Numbered from the stretch's first letter, positions 10,840-22,393 are shown. The stretch: DNA of 64,000 nucleotides from Odocoileus virginianus (GCF_023699985.2 NC_069678.1:60373798-60437797); one strand, 5' to 3'. A program made the numbers and translations. Notes: generated by a model not told the origin, from the letters alone.

Positions 10840-10990
10840 TGGTTTTCAAACTCCAGGGTGCACGAGAAGCTCATTAGAAACTTGTTTAACCTATTTTGGC
10901 AAGTAATTCTAAATCAGTTGGTTTGGACTGAAGCCTACAGATCTGCACTTTAACAAGCACTCTGAGATTATCTGATTGAGAAATGCTGAG
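10840..10990 (-). mobile_element. MER20-type hAT-Charlie relic
   Basis: GTGGTTTTCAAACTCCAGGG at the left, AGATCTGCACTTTAACAAGC in the middle and TTGAGAAATGCTGA at the right follow an antisense-type MER20 layout. Moderately diverged. Confidence 0.65.
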
Positions 10991-11829
10991 ACAGAAGTAA
11001 GGCCGTAGAGCTTGATTGCATTATATAATGGGGACATTGCAAAAGGTGAGCGGAAATGTTCTATCTTTTTAATTTAAACAGTTCTTGTTTCTCTTAGGTA
11101 ACTCATATTTAGGATATTCATGTTGTAAATTATTTTTTAGAGTTAAAAAAAATCCCTCTCCTCTCCCTTTCTGCTTTTATCCATTTTGAAGCTGGGAAAA
11201 TGTTTTTTGCTGTTTTCCCTTGAATGAATGCAAGCTATTTATATAAAAACCCCATTACAAGTAGAATAGCCAAGCCGCAAGCTTCCCTGGTCTTCTGAGT
11301 CTTTGACCCTTCTCTGTGCACCCCAAGAGCAAATACCTGTTAAGACTCCCCTTGTTTTAGGAAACCTGACTCGACTCACTTCTGCTATATTCCCCACTCT
11401 GTCCCCAGAAAAAGGGAGGTGGACAGTGAAAGAACAGGATAGAGGAGGTGTTGCTAGTGAAGGCCTATCAGAACGCAGGATGTGGGAAACCTCAGAACAC
11501 TGCTCACCAGTTACGGTAGAGGTGTTACCCCAGGAAACCGCACACTAGAGTCCATAATGTAAGCCCAGAAATGGGCTTATAAACACATTTTTACCTTGAG
11601 TTAATAATTTTCTTCTCAAAGTCCTTTTTTTATTAAAATATATTTATAAATATTTATTTGACTGTGCTGTGTCTGACAGGACAGGTAGACATCAGCTTGC
11701 TGAAATTCTAAGGCAGCCACACCAACATCCATTATGTCTTAGCCTTTCCACCACCTCACTTTGAAAGTGAGGAAATAGTACCTTCCATGCAATACCTAGC
11801 CCTCAGATATCAATCTTGAATGGCAGGGC
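10991..11829. other. Mostly unassigned; short CHR-like scrap at 11630-11700
   Basis: TATTTATTTGACTGTGCTGTGTCTGACAGG at about 11655 (described here by its outline) resembles the A-tail-proximal part of an antisense CHR SINE. Nothing else is recognisable. The 81-codon frame at 11303-11548 has no known match. Confidence 0.4.
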
Positions 11830-11970
11830 AGAACAAGTCAGGCCTGTGAGTTAGAAGATCTCATCCTCAATACAGGTGACCTTGGGAAAGTCACTTGACC
11901 TCTTTAAACTTATTTCCACATCTTCAAAACAAAATCAAATGGTCAAATAATCTCTAAGACAGATGACTCT
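11830..11970 (-). mobile_element. MIR fragment
   Basis: Antisense MIR text: TGACCTTGGGAAAGTCACTT followed by GACCTCTTTAAACTTATTTCC and ACATCTTCAAAAC. This is the usual ledger of an inverted MIR 3' half. Confidence 0.75.
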
Positions 11971-12239
11971 CAATCTTTTAATAGGCATTAAGGATGACTG
12001 GGAAGATTTGAGTATAAAAATGGGTTTGGTATAATACAGGTTCATCATATTAAATACAAATAAGAATGAACACATCTTAACATATTTGTATAAGAAATAG
12101 AGGAACTAATCAGTTTATACATTCAATTTCTTTCTATTTTTCAAGCAGATAGTTTTAGTAAAATATTCTACCTTGGTGTACAAGTATGATTAAACTGTTT
12201 GAATTTCATAAAAGAAAAATCACTTGGGGTTAAAATGAA
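11971..12239. other. No gene or clear repeat recognised
   Basis: AT-rich sequence without a family signature. Confidence 0.5.
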
Positions 12240-12372
12240 TACTCATGGGGATCTTGGTCCCTATTATTCTGATATAGTAGGTTGAAATAAGGCACAGGAA
12301 TCTGATTTTTTAACAAGCACCCAAGTAATTCTGCTAGAAGTGGTCTGCGGAAAACACTTTCAGAAATACTGA
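12240..12372 (-). mobile_element. MER20-like fragment
   Basis: AGGAATCTGATTTTTTAACAAG followed by CACCCAAGTAATTCTGCTAG and an AAACACTTTCAGAAATACT end resemble the right half of MER20 in antisense. The left part is poorly conserved. Confidence 0.5.
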
Positions 12373-12589
12373 AAGAGTGAGGGCCCCTTCTGCTCATATT
12401 GTGTGGATTGTTCATCTCTCCCTGTAGTTAAACAATCACCAAGCGTTAGTGATTACTCAGGCAAATTATCTGCCTCATCCATCCGTTTCCTTTAATGCCA
12501 CAGCAAAACCAGTTTTATGTAAGGATGATAGCAATGACTTCTGATTTGAATTCCTGATTCCATTATTTTGTCTTTCATGTCCTATTATT

Positions 12590-13090
12590 AGAGTCTGCAT
12601 ATATTCTTAACATCTCATCAGAACTACACAAAGGGGACTGGTTGTCTGTAGGATGAAACCCAAACTTCTTAATCAAGCAAGTGTCTCCACGTCTTTGTCT
12701 TCCATGGGACTTAGGAATGCTCTGGGCTAAGAGAATCTGACTGCTGAGTCTCCTGAATGAGCCTGTGTGTAATCATTAACAAAGCTTTGCTCACAACATG
12801 ATTTCCTCCTTAAACTCTCCTGTTGACTACTCTGTACCCACTGTCTAAATTCTATTCAATTTTGAAGAACAGCTTTAAAGTTTACCTCCTTTAGGATGTC
12901 TTTTCTGACCACCCCTTTGATTTCTTTAGCTAGCCCAACACGACGAAATGATCATTGTAACATTTCTCCCTACATTGTGCATCTCGGTCTCCTCACCCGC
13001 CTTGAGCACAGTGGCATCTCCTAGTAGTTACGTGTTTCTGTATCCTCCCCAGGCTGTGCGCAGAGCTGGTATTCGACACAGACTTACTGT
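12590..13090 (+). mobile_element. L2-like LINE relic
   Basis: The pattern GGATGAAACCCAAACTTCTTA, then TTTGAAGAACAGCTTTAAAG, TTACCTCCTTTAGGATGTC and CTTTTCTGACCACCCC matches the conserved 3' portion of L2 elements in sense. Borders are soft. Confidence 0.6.
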
Positions 13091-13460
13091 ACATCCTTTT
13101 CCCACAGAATGCATTCTCTGTTTAAACAACAAAGCTAGTATGCACTTGACTGAGCCAATTAACTTCTGACATTTTTCTCTGTTGGCAAAATACAAGAACC
13201 AAAACAGGATACTCCTCATCCCAGGATGTTACAAGAAAGCATTTATTCAAAATGATTAATTGTTGACCAAGAAACAAAATGAACAGGTGTATCTGCCTGC
13301 TTGGATTAAGAAAGCTTCCTCTAAGTAATAACACAAGCCCTTTCCTCTCTGTGAAGGATTTCCTGGCATCATCAGATGTATTTGTTGTTGTTAATGTAAT
13401 AACATTTATAGAACATTATAAAGAACCGTATATATTATGTTACATAATTTTCACAACCAG
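13091..13460. other. No gene or clear repeat recognised
   Basis: Mixed-composition DNA. The 106-codon frame beginning at 13279 runs into the following SINE, which accounts for its length. Confidence 0.5.
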
Positions 13461-13703
13461 CTTATGTATTGTGTGTATGTGCTGTGCTCAGTCATGTCTG
13501 ACTCTTTGTGACTCCACGGACTGTAGCCCGCCAGGTTCCTCTGTCCATGGGGATTTTCCAGGCAGGAATACTGGCGTGGGTTGTTATTTCCTACTCTAAG
13601 GGATTTTCCCAACACAGGGATCGAATCTGCATCTCTTGTATCTCCTGAATTGGCAGGCACATTCTTTACCACTGCGCCACCTTGGAAGCTCACCTTATGT
13701 ATT
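13461..13703 (-). mobile_element. BovA-type SINE with 10-bp TSD
   Basis: Antisense full-length SINE. CTTATGTATT is duplicated at 13461-13470 and 13694-13703. The right border shows the inverted head GCGCCACCTTGGAAGC. Confidence 0.92.
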
Positions 13704-13704
13704 A

Positions 13705-13835
13705 ATCATTATTATCTTTATTTTATAGATGAGGAAATTGAGGCTTAAGAGATTAAGCAGTTCAACAAAAATCACCACCTAGTGTCAGAGCCAGAATTTG
13801 TACCTTGGTCAGTCTGATCTCAGCATTTGGACATT
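13705..13835 (+). mobile_element. MIR fragment
   Basis: TTATTTTATAGATGAGGAAATTG, then AGATTAAGCAGTTCAAC and GAGCCAGAATTTGTACC give the MIR second half in sense. The SINE at 13461-13703 sits at its left edge, probably inside an older MIR. Confidence 0.75.
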
Positions 13836-14649
13836 ACATTATTTTGTTAACCTAACACCTTATGGACCTAACATCACAGCGCCTTTTAGTTGTTGCTTGC
13901 AGGTTAGTTATCTGGAGAAACTCTAAAATTTAATGCTTGGTGCATAATAGGTGCTCAGTGAAACCTGAGTAAATGCAGACTGAAAGGGAAGATAAGAATG
14001 TGACAGATTATAATATGTTTCAGGACAGGTGGTTATGACAAGTGCTAATAAGTGGCCTCAATCATATGAGAGGCAGAAGACGGAGGAAGACTCTTCTTCA
14101 GCTGCCATCAGGAAAGGCTGCATGGAGGAGATTACCTTTGAGATACAATGCCCCTTTATCTGAGGGTCCCTTCCTCAATACCCTTGGCCTGTACAAGCCA
14201 ACGTGGTGTGCACAGCATGGGGTCCTCAATCACTTAATTATTTGGCTGATCTATGTGTCACTTGGGTCCTTCGCTGCAACCACATGAACCCACCCTAACT
14301 AGCTTAAGTAAAAAAGGAATTTACTGAGAATCTTAGGGAGCTCACAAGATCTCCAGGGGGTAAGTTGCAAAAAATCAGGATGAGGTGCTATTCAGCCAGA
14401 AAGAACACCCAGACACCCTGCAGATTAGCTGTTTATACCTTCATGACTGGGGACTACTACCTCAGCCTACAGTGATGATGTTAGATCAAGAATGTCAGAG
14501 CTCAGCCAATGCTGTACTCCAAGCCTGGGCACTCCAGCCACCTTTTTGTTAAAAGATGGAGCCCATGGGAGGTCTGCATCGTCACATTGCTCTCTTCCTA
14601 ATCAAAGAGCAAGAGGTTGCTAGGGGAAATGCAGATTTATGTATGGACA
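13836..14649. other. No gene or clear repeat recognised
   Basis: No coding or repeat signature was recognised. The 81-codon frame at 14042-14287 matches nothing known. Confidence 0.5.
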
Positions 14650-15737
14650 TTTGAGCTTCAGTTCAGTTCAGTTCAGGCGCTCAGTCGTGTCCGACACTTT
14701 GTGACCCCATGAACTGTAGCACACCAAGCCTCCCTGTCCATCACCAATTCCCAGAGTTCACCCAAACTCATGTCCATTGAGTCGGTGATGCCATCCAACC
14801 ATCTCATCTTCTGCCATCCCCTTCTCCTCCTGCCCTCAATCTTTCCCAGCATCAGGGTCTTCTCAAATGAGTCAGCTCTTCGCATCAGATGGCCAAAGTA
14901 TTGGAGTTTCAGCTTCAACATCAGTCCTACCAATGAACACCCAGGACTGATCTCTCTTAGGATGGACTGGTTGGATCTCCTTGCAGTCCAAGGGACTCTC
15001 AAGAGTCTTCTACAACACCACAGTTCAAAATCATCAATTCTTCAGCGCTCAGCTTTCTTTATAGTCCAACTCTCACTTCCATACATGACCACTGGAAAAA
15101 CCTTAGCCTTGACTAGACAGACCTTTGTTGACAAAGTAATGTCTACTTTTCAATATGCTGTCTAGGTTGGTCATAACTTTCCTTCCAAGGAGTAAGCGTC
15201 TTTTAATTTCATGGCTGCAATCACCATCTGCAGTGATTTTGGAGCCCAGAAAAATAAAGTCAGCCACTGTTTCCACTGTTTCCCCATCTATTTGCCATGA
15301 AGTGATGGGACCAGATGCCATGATCTTAGTTTTCTGAATGTTGAGCTTTAAACCAACTTTTTCACTCTCCTCTTTCACTTTCATCAAGAGGCTTTTTAGT
15401 TCCTCTTCACTTTCTGCCATAAGGGTGGTGTCATCTGCATATCTGAGGTTATTGATATTTCTCCTGGCAATCTTGATTCCAGCTTGTACTTCTTCCAGCC
15501 CAGAATTCCTCATGATGTACTCTGCATAGAAGTTGAATAAGCAGGGTGACAATATACAGCCTTGACATACTCCTTTTCCTATTTGGAACCTGTCTGTTCC
15601 ATGTCCAATTGTAACTGTTGCTTCCTGACCTGCATACAGGTTTCTCAAGAGGCAGGTCAGGTGGTCTGGTATTCCAATTTTTTTCAGAATTTTCCACAGT
15701 TTATTGTGATCCACACAGGCAAAGGCTTTGAGCTTCA
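14650..15737 (-). mobile_element. BovB LINE, 5'-truncated, with 11-bp TSD
   Basis: The element occupies about 14661-15726 on the minus strand. It is framed by the perfect 11-bp duplication TTTGAGCTTCA at 14650-14660 and 15727-15737. The BovB 3' end shows GTTCA repeats at the left border. Its long frame (15103-15738) gives reverse-transcriptase protein with KGVCQGCILSPCLFNFYAEY and the catalytic YADD at about 15430-15441. A second frame (14673-15002) carries the C-terminal part, VPWTARRSNQSIL to TDSMDMSLGELWELV. A frameshift lies between 15002 and 15103. RTE-type LINEs prime on target DNA with an endonuclease domain, which is missing here, so the copy is dead. Confidence 0.95.
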
Positions 15738-15738
15738 A
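15103..15738 (-). pseudogene. BovB reverse-transcriptase fragment (dead LINE ORF)
   Basis: The 211-codon frame covers the palm portion of the BovB RT. It starts at KAFACVDHNKLWKILKK, where the family has a conserved DCVDHNKLW motif. It continues through the YADD active-site box at residues 100-103 and ends out of frame after KSRHYFVNKG. The N-terminal endonuclease and RT fingers are missing through 5' truncation. Codons upstream of the target-site duplication are host sequence. It is not a host gene. Confidence 0.9.
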
Positions 15739-15814
15739 GAAAGGCTAAAAAGAGACTCTGGCTTCTAACTTGGCAGAGCAGAATTCAGAAGGTAAACTAC
15801 TCTCCCAAACATAG

Positions 15815-15963
15815 GAAGGTGGTTCACAGGATAGGTGGGATGGGGGTGGGTGGGAGGAGTCCAAGAGGGAAGGGGTGTATTATATATACAGCTGGTTCAC
15901 TGTGTTGTACGGCAGAAACTAACACAACATTTAAAAGCAACAGTATTCCATTAAAAAAAAAAG
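15815..15963 (+). mobile_element. Ruminant L1 3' UTR end with poly(A)
   Basis: GGATAGGTGGGATGGGGGTG, then GCTGGTTCACTGTGTTGTAC and CAGAAACTAACACAACATT lead into an A-run at about 15952-15962. This is the terminal part of an L1 in sense. Left boundary uncertain. Confidence 0.75.
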
Positions 15964-16004
15964 ATGCTGGGGGTTCTATGACGTATATCAGGTAGTAATA
16001 TCTT

Positions 16005-16150
16005 ATAGCAGCAATAATAGCTGTAACTGACTGAGCATATATTAGGTGCTAGGCATTTTACCAACATTTTTATTTTCTTCCTTGCTGCACAACTGATACT
16101 TTTAGTATCCCCATTTCATATAGGTAGACACTAGGGCTGGGACAGGTTAG
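16005..16150 (+). mobile_element. MIR fragment
   Basis: AATAATAGCTGTAACTGACTG and TATTAGGTGCTAGGCATTTT, then TATCCCCATTTCATATAGG. These are first-half MIR elements in sense, diverged. Confidence 0.7.
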
Positions 16151-16261
16151 TTTCTTAGGACCATAACATTAATGTGCTAAATTCTATACCAGATTAAATT
16201 ACAGGTATTCCTACTTCCTTGAACTTCCTCTATCATAGCACTCTCCGTATTTTATGGTTTG

Positions 16262-16460
16262 TTGCTATTGTTTAGTCACTGAATCTGACTCTTTTGGGAC
16301 TCCAGGAGACCCCCAGGCTCCTCTGTCCATGGAATTTCCCAAGCAAGAACACTAGAATGGGTTGCCATTTCCTATTCCAGGGGCTCTTCCCAACCCAAGG
16401 ATCAAACCTGTGTCTCCTGCACTGGCATGTGGATACTTTTACCACTGAGCCACCAGGGGC
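16262..16460 (-). mobile_element. BovA-type SINE
   Basis: Antisense copy with diverged tail (TTAGTCACTGAATCTGACTC) and a clear head at the right (ACCACTGAGCCACCAGGGGC). Confidence 0.85.
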
Positions 16461-17144
16461 TATTTTATTGTTATTATGTACTTATTGGCTGCCTTTTCTG
16501 CTAAGTGCCATGAGCATACAGGAGGCCTGTTTCCTGTTATATCCCCAGCACATGTGATGTTTATTCACTCATTTAACAGACACCAACTTCCACTGTGGGT
16601 CTGGCACATTCACATGGTTACTCAACAATGATGCATTAAATTCATCTAATGTGCCAGTCTGTCACTGGGTGCTGAGGGTGCTGTTGGAACAAGACGGACA
16701 AGGTCCCTGCCTCATGGAACTTACAATCTGCCTGAGGGAGACAGGCAATCAACAAATAAAGAAGTGTATAAAATAACAGAAAGCAATATGCGCTACGAGG
16801 AAAAATAAAGCAAAAGGGGGGGATAGAGTAATGGGGCAGGTGATGATGAGGGAAGGCCTCTTTACAAAGACAGCATTTGATACACCAGATTGAAGGAGAG
16901 AATGACTCCTAAGAAAACCTGGTGAACCATGCTCTAGGAGGTATGAATGACAAGTGCAAAGGCCCTGAGGTGGGAGTAAACTTGGCCTGTTCTGGGAATA
17001 ACAAAACCAGTATGGCTAGCTTGTAACAAATAAAGGGGAAAGTGGTTAGAGATGAGTTCAGAGAGATAGGGAAGGTCACATACAGACAGCCTTGAAATCA
17101 CTCCCTGATACGGAATTTAAGTTTTACCTAGGTGGTGCTAGTGA

Positions 17145-18220
17145 TCAGAAAATAATAGCAAATGAAGAAACAGACAAAGGATTAATCTCAAAAATATACA
17201 AGCAACTCCTGCAGCTCAATTCCAGAAAAATAAATGACCCAATAAAAAAATGGGCCAAAGATCTAAACAGACATTTTTCCAAAGAAGACATACAGATGGC
17301 TAACAAACACATGAAAAGATGCTCAACATCACTCATTATCAAAGAAATGCAAATCAAAACCTCAGCGAGGTACCATTACACACCAGTCAGGATGGCTGCT
17401 ACCCAAAAGTCTATAAGCAATAAATGCTGGAGAGGGTGTGGAGAAAAGGGAACCCTCTCACACTGTTGGTGGGATTGCAAACTAATACAGCCACCATGGA
17501 GAACAATGTGGAGATTCCTTAAAAAACTGGAAATAGAACTGTCATATGACCCAGCAATCCCACTTCTGGGCATACACACCGAGGAAACCAGATCTGAAAG
17601 AGACACATGTACCTCAGTGTTCATCGCTGCATTGTTTATAATAGCCAGGACATGGAAGCAACCTAGATGCCCATCAGCAGACGAATGGATAAGGAAGTTG
17701 TGGTACATATACACTATGGAATATTACTCAGCCATTAAAAATAATTCTTTTGAATCAGTTCTAATGAGATGGATAAAACTGCAGCCCATTATATAGAGTG
17801 AAGCATGCCAGAAAGATAAAGACCAATACAGTATACTAACACATATATATGGAATTTAGAAAGATAGTAACGATAACCCTACATGCAAAACAGAAAAAGA
17901 GACACAGATGTACAGAACAGACTTTTGGACTCTGTGGGAGAAGGCAAGGGTGGGATGTTCAGAGAGAACAGCATTGAAAGAAGTATACTATCAAGGGTGA
18001 AACAGATCACCAGCCCAGGTTGGATGCATGAGACAAGTGCTCGGGCCTGGTGCACTGGGAAGACCCAGAGGGATCGGTTGGAGAGGGAGGTGGGAGGGGG
18101 GATAGGGATGGGGAATACATGTAAATCCATGGCTGATTCATGTCAATGTAAGGCAAAAACCACTACAATATTGTAAAGTAATTAGCCTCCAACTAATAAA
18201 AGTAAATGGAAAAAAAAAAG
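17145..18220 (+). mobile_element. Ruminant L1, 5'-truncated (ORF2 C-terminus plus 3' UTR)
   Basis: A sense frame from about 17150 to 17796 translates as the L1 ORF2 C-terminal region. It includes INDPIKKWAKDLNRHFSKED, the Cys-rich KCWRGCGEKGTLSHCWWDC and YDPAIPLLGI. The copy lacks endonuclease and RT domains. The 3' UTR follows (GTGCTCGGGCCTGGTGCACT, CATGGCTGATTCATGTCAAT) and ends with an A-run at about 18210-18219. The ORF2 end is intact but the element cannot move by itself. Confidence 0.92.
17150..17796 (+). pseudogene. L1 ORF2 C-terminal fragment
   Basis: About 215 codons end in a TAG near 17796 in the genuine ORF2 frame. The CCHC-like cluster CWRGCGEKGTLSHCWWDC is the conserved C-terminal Cys motif of L1 ORF2p. 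The first ~20 codons of the open frame (17092-17149) are host and SINE sequence read through, not L1. No catalytic domain remains. Confidence 0.88.
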
Positions 18221-18682
18221 AATCTACCTGTCAATGCAGGAGATACAAGAGACTCAGATTTGATCCCTTGGTTGGGAAGATACCCTGGGGAAGGGCAAGG
18301 CAACCCACTCCAGTATTCTCGCCTGGAGATTTCCATGGACAGAGGAGCCTGGTGGGCTACAGTCCATAGGGTCGCAAAGAGTTGGACACAACTACTGAGG
18401 TGACTTAGCATGCTTGCTAGCACTGAGGGGTTTTGAAAGGAATGCCATGATATGCTTTAGCTTCAACTAGATTATGGTAGGGGCAGTGTGGAAGTTAGCT
18501 GGGGGCTGGAGGAAGATTTGACATAGGGAGGTTATGTAGGTATTTTAACAGTTAAACAGGAGAGAGAACTTGGACTGGGGTATCGGGGATAAAAAGAAAT
18601 GGCTGAATTTGGGGGTTTGTTTTGAAGGTGAAGCAGATTGGTTTCCAAATGTATTCAAATGGGGATGGGAAAAGAAATGACC

Positions 18683-18912
18683 TGGGTAACTGGGTGGTAA
18701 CTCCCCTGGTGGCTCAGACGGTAAAGAGTCTGCTTACAATGTGAGAGATCTGGGTTCGATCCCTGGGTCAGGAAGATCCCCTGGAGAAGGAAATGGCAAC
18801 CCACTCCAGTATTCTTGCCTGGAAAATTGCATGGATGGAGGAGCCTGGTAGGCTACAGTCCACAGGGTCGCAAAGAATCAGACACGACTAAGCAACTTCA
18901 CTTGGGTAACTG
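18683..18912 (+). mobile_element. BovA-type SINE with 10-bp TSD
   Basis: Sense copy from AACTCCCCTGGTGGCTCAG to CACGACTAAGCAACTTCAC. TGGGTAACTG repeats at 18683-18692 and 18903-18912. It lies inside the ancient repeat spanning 16.5-19.2 kb. Confidence 0.93.
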
Positions 18913-19190
18913 CGTAAATGGAGCTACTATTTCATGAGGTACAGAAGACTTGGACAGGAGACCTTCAGAGGAAAGACTTAGACTTCATGGTACTTGCATA
19001 CGGACATTTTGAGAGACTACCATGACTATCATCATCTGAGAGGTGATGTTGAGAAGCATTGGATAGATGGATGTAAGAGTTGGAATTTCAGGGTGAGGTC
19101 AGGACCAGATCTACAAATGTGGGAGATGAGTATACAGCTGAAATTTCAAATCTGAAGACTAGATGAGATAGCCTTAGCTAGAACTCAGTA

Positions 19191-19834
19191 AACTTGCTAA
19201 ATATTTAGGGATAGAGATTAAGCTGAAACATAGGTCTGACTCAAAGCCTTAAGGCACATAACTTGCAACATTCTTCCTGAACTTTAGGACAAGAAGAGGA
19301 AGCAATTTCACTGAAGCAGAAGGATATTAGTAGAAGGATAGAGCCACTGACATTAAAAAAAAAAAATATGGGGGGAAGGGAGGTTAGAAAGAGGAGTGCC
19401 AGATGGGAAGGGAAAAACATGCGGGGGAGAGGCCTGCAGGAGGCGGAGAGAAGAGGGTGGACCCTACAGTCTCTGGCTGGGACTCCTTTCATCTTCCATT
19501 ATCAAGCATTGTGATTTGTGTGCTTACAATCGCCCTTTGCCCATAGAGTGGTTTTCTTGGTTTCCTAAACTACATTTTCTAGAATTACTCATGCTGCTCA
19601 TTTGACAAGATCTCTTGAGAGCAATTTATTTATATCAGGTATCAGAATAGCCATCTTTTCTTAAGAAATTTAAAACAAATCCTGAGAAATCTAGGGATCC
19701 CATAACATTAGGTTTTCTTTTTGTGTATCAATGCTAGGAAACTTAAAGCCTCTTGAGTGACATTTTTGCTTCAGCCTCATTTCAACTCCATTTTATGCCC
19801 CAATTATGTTTGTCTTTTTTACTTTTGGCCTCTT
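19191..19834. other. No gene or clear repeat recognised
   Basis: The stretch includes an A-run with purine-rich surroundings at about 19355-19460. Short frames on both strands (69-83 codons) arise from that purine bias. Confidence 0.5.
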
Positions 19835-19945
19835 TTTTACTTTCCATACAGCTTATGGAATCTTAGTTCTCAACCAGGGATTGAGCTTGGGCCTTAGCAA
19901 TAAACACAGAGAGTCCTAACTCTTGGACTATGAGGGAATTCCAAA
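19835..19945 (-). mobile_element. CHR-type SINE (first of two)
   Basis: GGAATCTTAGTTCTCAACCAGG, then AGAGTCCTAACTCTTGGAC and GAGGGAATTCC form an antisense CHR element. Confidence 0.75.
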
Positions 19946-19954
19946 GTTATTCTG

Positions 19955-20068
19955 CACTTTGGCTGGATCTTGAGGCTTGTGGGATTTTGATCCCTGAGCA
20001 GGGATCAAACCCTTGCCCCATGCAGTGGAAGTGCAAAATCTTAACCACTGGATGGCCAAGGAAGTCCC
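19955..20068 (-). mobile_element. CHR-type SINE (second of two)
   Basis: It follows the first at about 10 bp in the same orientation: TTTTGATCCCTGAGCAGGG, ATCTTAACCACTGGATGGCC and AAGGAAGTCCC. The two may be independent insertions or a dimeric copy. Confidence 0.72.
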
Positions 20069-22393
20069 TGCCTTTTTTATTTATATGTGCATCTTGTTTA
20101 AATTTCTTTTACTCTTTTAAAATATGCCTAACAGCTGCATCAACTGCTATATGGACCAAGGCAGGGAATAACAAATACATGTGGCATCCGAAAGAACCTT
20201 CCTTTCAAATAATCTGTTCCATTGCCCTTATAAACTCACTTGTCAGATGTGTTGTCTCACGTCTGCTAGAGAAATTATGCCCCTCAGGTCCACCAAGGGA
20301 CTGTCTCCCACTTTGGAAACAGGCTCCCAATTTGGAAAAAGGCTCCGAATTCCTTTTACAAGGAGAAGGAGTAAATAAGCTCAGTTCTCCTTCCTCTAAT
20401 CACTCTATGAATGAGTAGTAGCATTAGCTTAACTACTTATACTAGGAATGAAAGAGACCCAAATGTTGCCTGCACACTTAGCATCATCTCTTTGGTCAAA
20501 TCCAGACTAGTGTGTACACAACCACATGCTGCCAAAGCTAATGCAATAGCAAGGGTTGCAGCTTGACAGTCTAAGGTGTAGTTGTCCTAGGACACAGTTC
20601 CAGGCTTATATGGAGGACCAGGGGTTTGGGCCCCCCATGTCCCTATGAAGGACTACTGTCCAAGCCAGTGTCAGCTCACTTCTGGAAGGGAGAGATCACC
20701 ATGCTCCAGAAACAAAATCATAGTATGGAGTCCTTGGCATTGGTCATGGCAGAAGACAGCAGTGCTACAAGCCTTGACAGGAAAACAGGAAAAGGGTAGC
20801 CAAGAGCACTACATGAGATGGGCAACATCCTGGGGACTCCCAGAATGAACAGAGAGGAGTCTGAGGAAACTGGAACTACTGCAATAGCAGGTGGAGTTGG
20901 GGAGGAAGAACCAAAGATATACTGTTTTGATATGGAAATATTGGTTGGGCTAAAGAAATTCTAGTGAAAGACTATTTTAAGAAAGAGTTGAATAATAACA
21001 GCACAGGCAAAGCTTATTTAAATCTGCTTCTATTAGTGTCCATGGACACTAGGGTAAATTTCCCTCTAATGTAGAAGAAATGCTTATGAACTCACTGTTG
21101 GGAATGAGTAAACTGCTCACTGGAGATGACAGATATATTTCCAGTCATCAATCAGCCATTTGTGAACATTTATTAAGAACTGATTACAAGCTTCTGTTGT
21201 GCTTGGGGCAGATCTACTTATAGAAACTGGTTGTCATGGAAACTGCAGATAGCTACAGTCCTCTCTGGACCTGAATGAGGAGCTAAAAGTCCTCTGACTA
21301 AGTTATTGTCTCTAGTTAAGAGGCCCAGGAGCTTCAAGACTGTTCTAATACTAGACTTCTGGTTTTATTCATGACTCCCCCATTTTAGTTCTAAAAGGTA
21401 CTGTGAAATCAGGATTCTTTTGATAAAGAGGAAGATAATGATGCAAGCAGGTAACACACCCCTCAAGGTCTGTACTGAGTATTTTGAGCATGCAAAGCCA
21501 TACTTTGCATTTGCGTGAGCCTAGCTTACAGTGCAGAGAGCAAGGAGCTAAGAACAGAGGGCATCTGATATATGAGATGGACTAGGGTGAGTTGATCATA
21601 TAACATGTACTTTTGTTTGGTTCACACTGGTTTGAGCCAGTGTGATTTATATGATTTATACAGGCCCAGAATCCCAAAGATGAATGGCAGAGACTAAGGA
21701 GGAGTGACTCACTTAATGTACCTGCCCTCTCAAATTCCAGCTCTCCTGTTGAATGATTTTTTGACATTAAGCAAATTCCTCAAGTCCTCCAAGCCTCAGA
21801 TGCCTCCTACGTTGAATGGAAAGATCATTTATTAGATTATGGAGTTATTTGAAAAACAAATGAGAAACTGCATGTAAAAAGTTATTGTTCTTTTTTTTTT
21901 TTCTTTCAAATATTGGTAATTAGTGGTCCTTTACTTTAGTTTCACGTCCAAAGGTTGGCATCCTGGTTAAGGCTATGTTTGCATTTATTCAGCTTTGCAT
22001 GCTCAGATTCTGGCAATGTGCCTGGTTTACTGCAGGAGTTCTAGTGAATGTTTGTTGTTGAAGAAATGAGAAAGAGTTGTAGTTACTTTGCTTGTGATCT
22101 CTTTGATATTCAATTCCAAGAATCAGAAGGGAAGTCTCACGATCATCTGGCCATGCCTCTGCTTCTGTCCATAAAGAAGAGATAGGTTGGTATAAAATGA
22201 AAGCTGTTCCAAGGATATGAGAGTCTGTAGATCTCACAGCTGATCAACAGAGCCTTTGGATGGACGTTCCAGTCGGACACAAAACAGAGTGAAATTGACT
22301 TACCTCTAGATGAAGTAGGCTGTTTTTAGCACGGACCCAGTAGATCCACCTTCTCTAAAATAATTCCATCTTTAACTTCCTGTTGGCTTATGA
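20069..22393. other. 2.3 kb with no recognised gene or repeat
   Basis: I find no SINE, LINE or MIR core here. Frames are short (largest about 82 codons) and overlap on both strands without homology. A poly(T) run is at about 21891-21903. This is one of the larger apparently unique blocks in the window. Confidence 0.5.

Larger units (their letters stand above)
17120..18415 (+). mobile_element. BovA-type SINE split by an L1 insertion
   Basis: The SINE head TTTTACCTAGGTGGTGCTAG is at 17124-17143. The rest of the same SINE resumes after the L1 poly(A) at about 18221 (GAATCTACCTGTCAATGCAG) and runs to TTGGACACAACTACTGAGG near 18403. Both parts are in sense and together make one element. Confidence 0.8.
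16560..19190 (+). mobile_element. Ancient LINE-like repeat broken by later insertions
   Basis: Host pieces at about 16560-17115, 18425-18692 and 18903-19190 share the text of an old mammalian repeat. Examples are CAAGGTCCCTGCCTCATGGAAC, CAAGTGCAAAGGCCCTGAGG and TTCAGAGAGATAGGGAAGG. They are diverged and non-coding. I do not assign the family. They are interrupted first by a SINE that was itself split by an L1, then by a second SINE at 18693. Confidence 0.6.

Noticed and set aside
14770..15165. A 131-codon plus-strand frame
   Set aside because: It is antisense to the BovB reverse transcriptase on the minus strand, with no independent support.
17092..17796. 234-codon frame considered as a host gene
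   Set aside because: Apart from its first ~20 codons, it is the C-terminus of L1 ORF2 with its Cys-rich motif and is followed by L1 3' UTR and poly(A).
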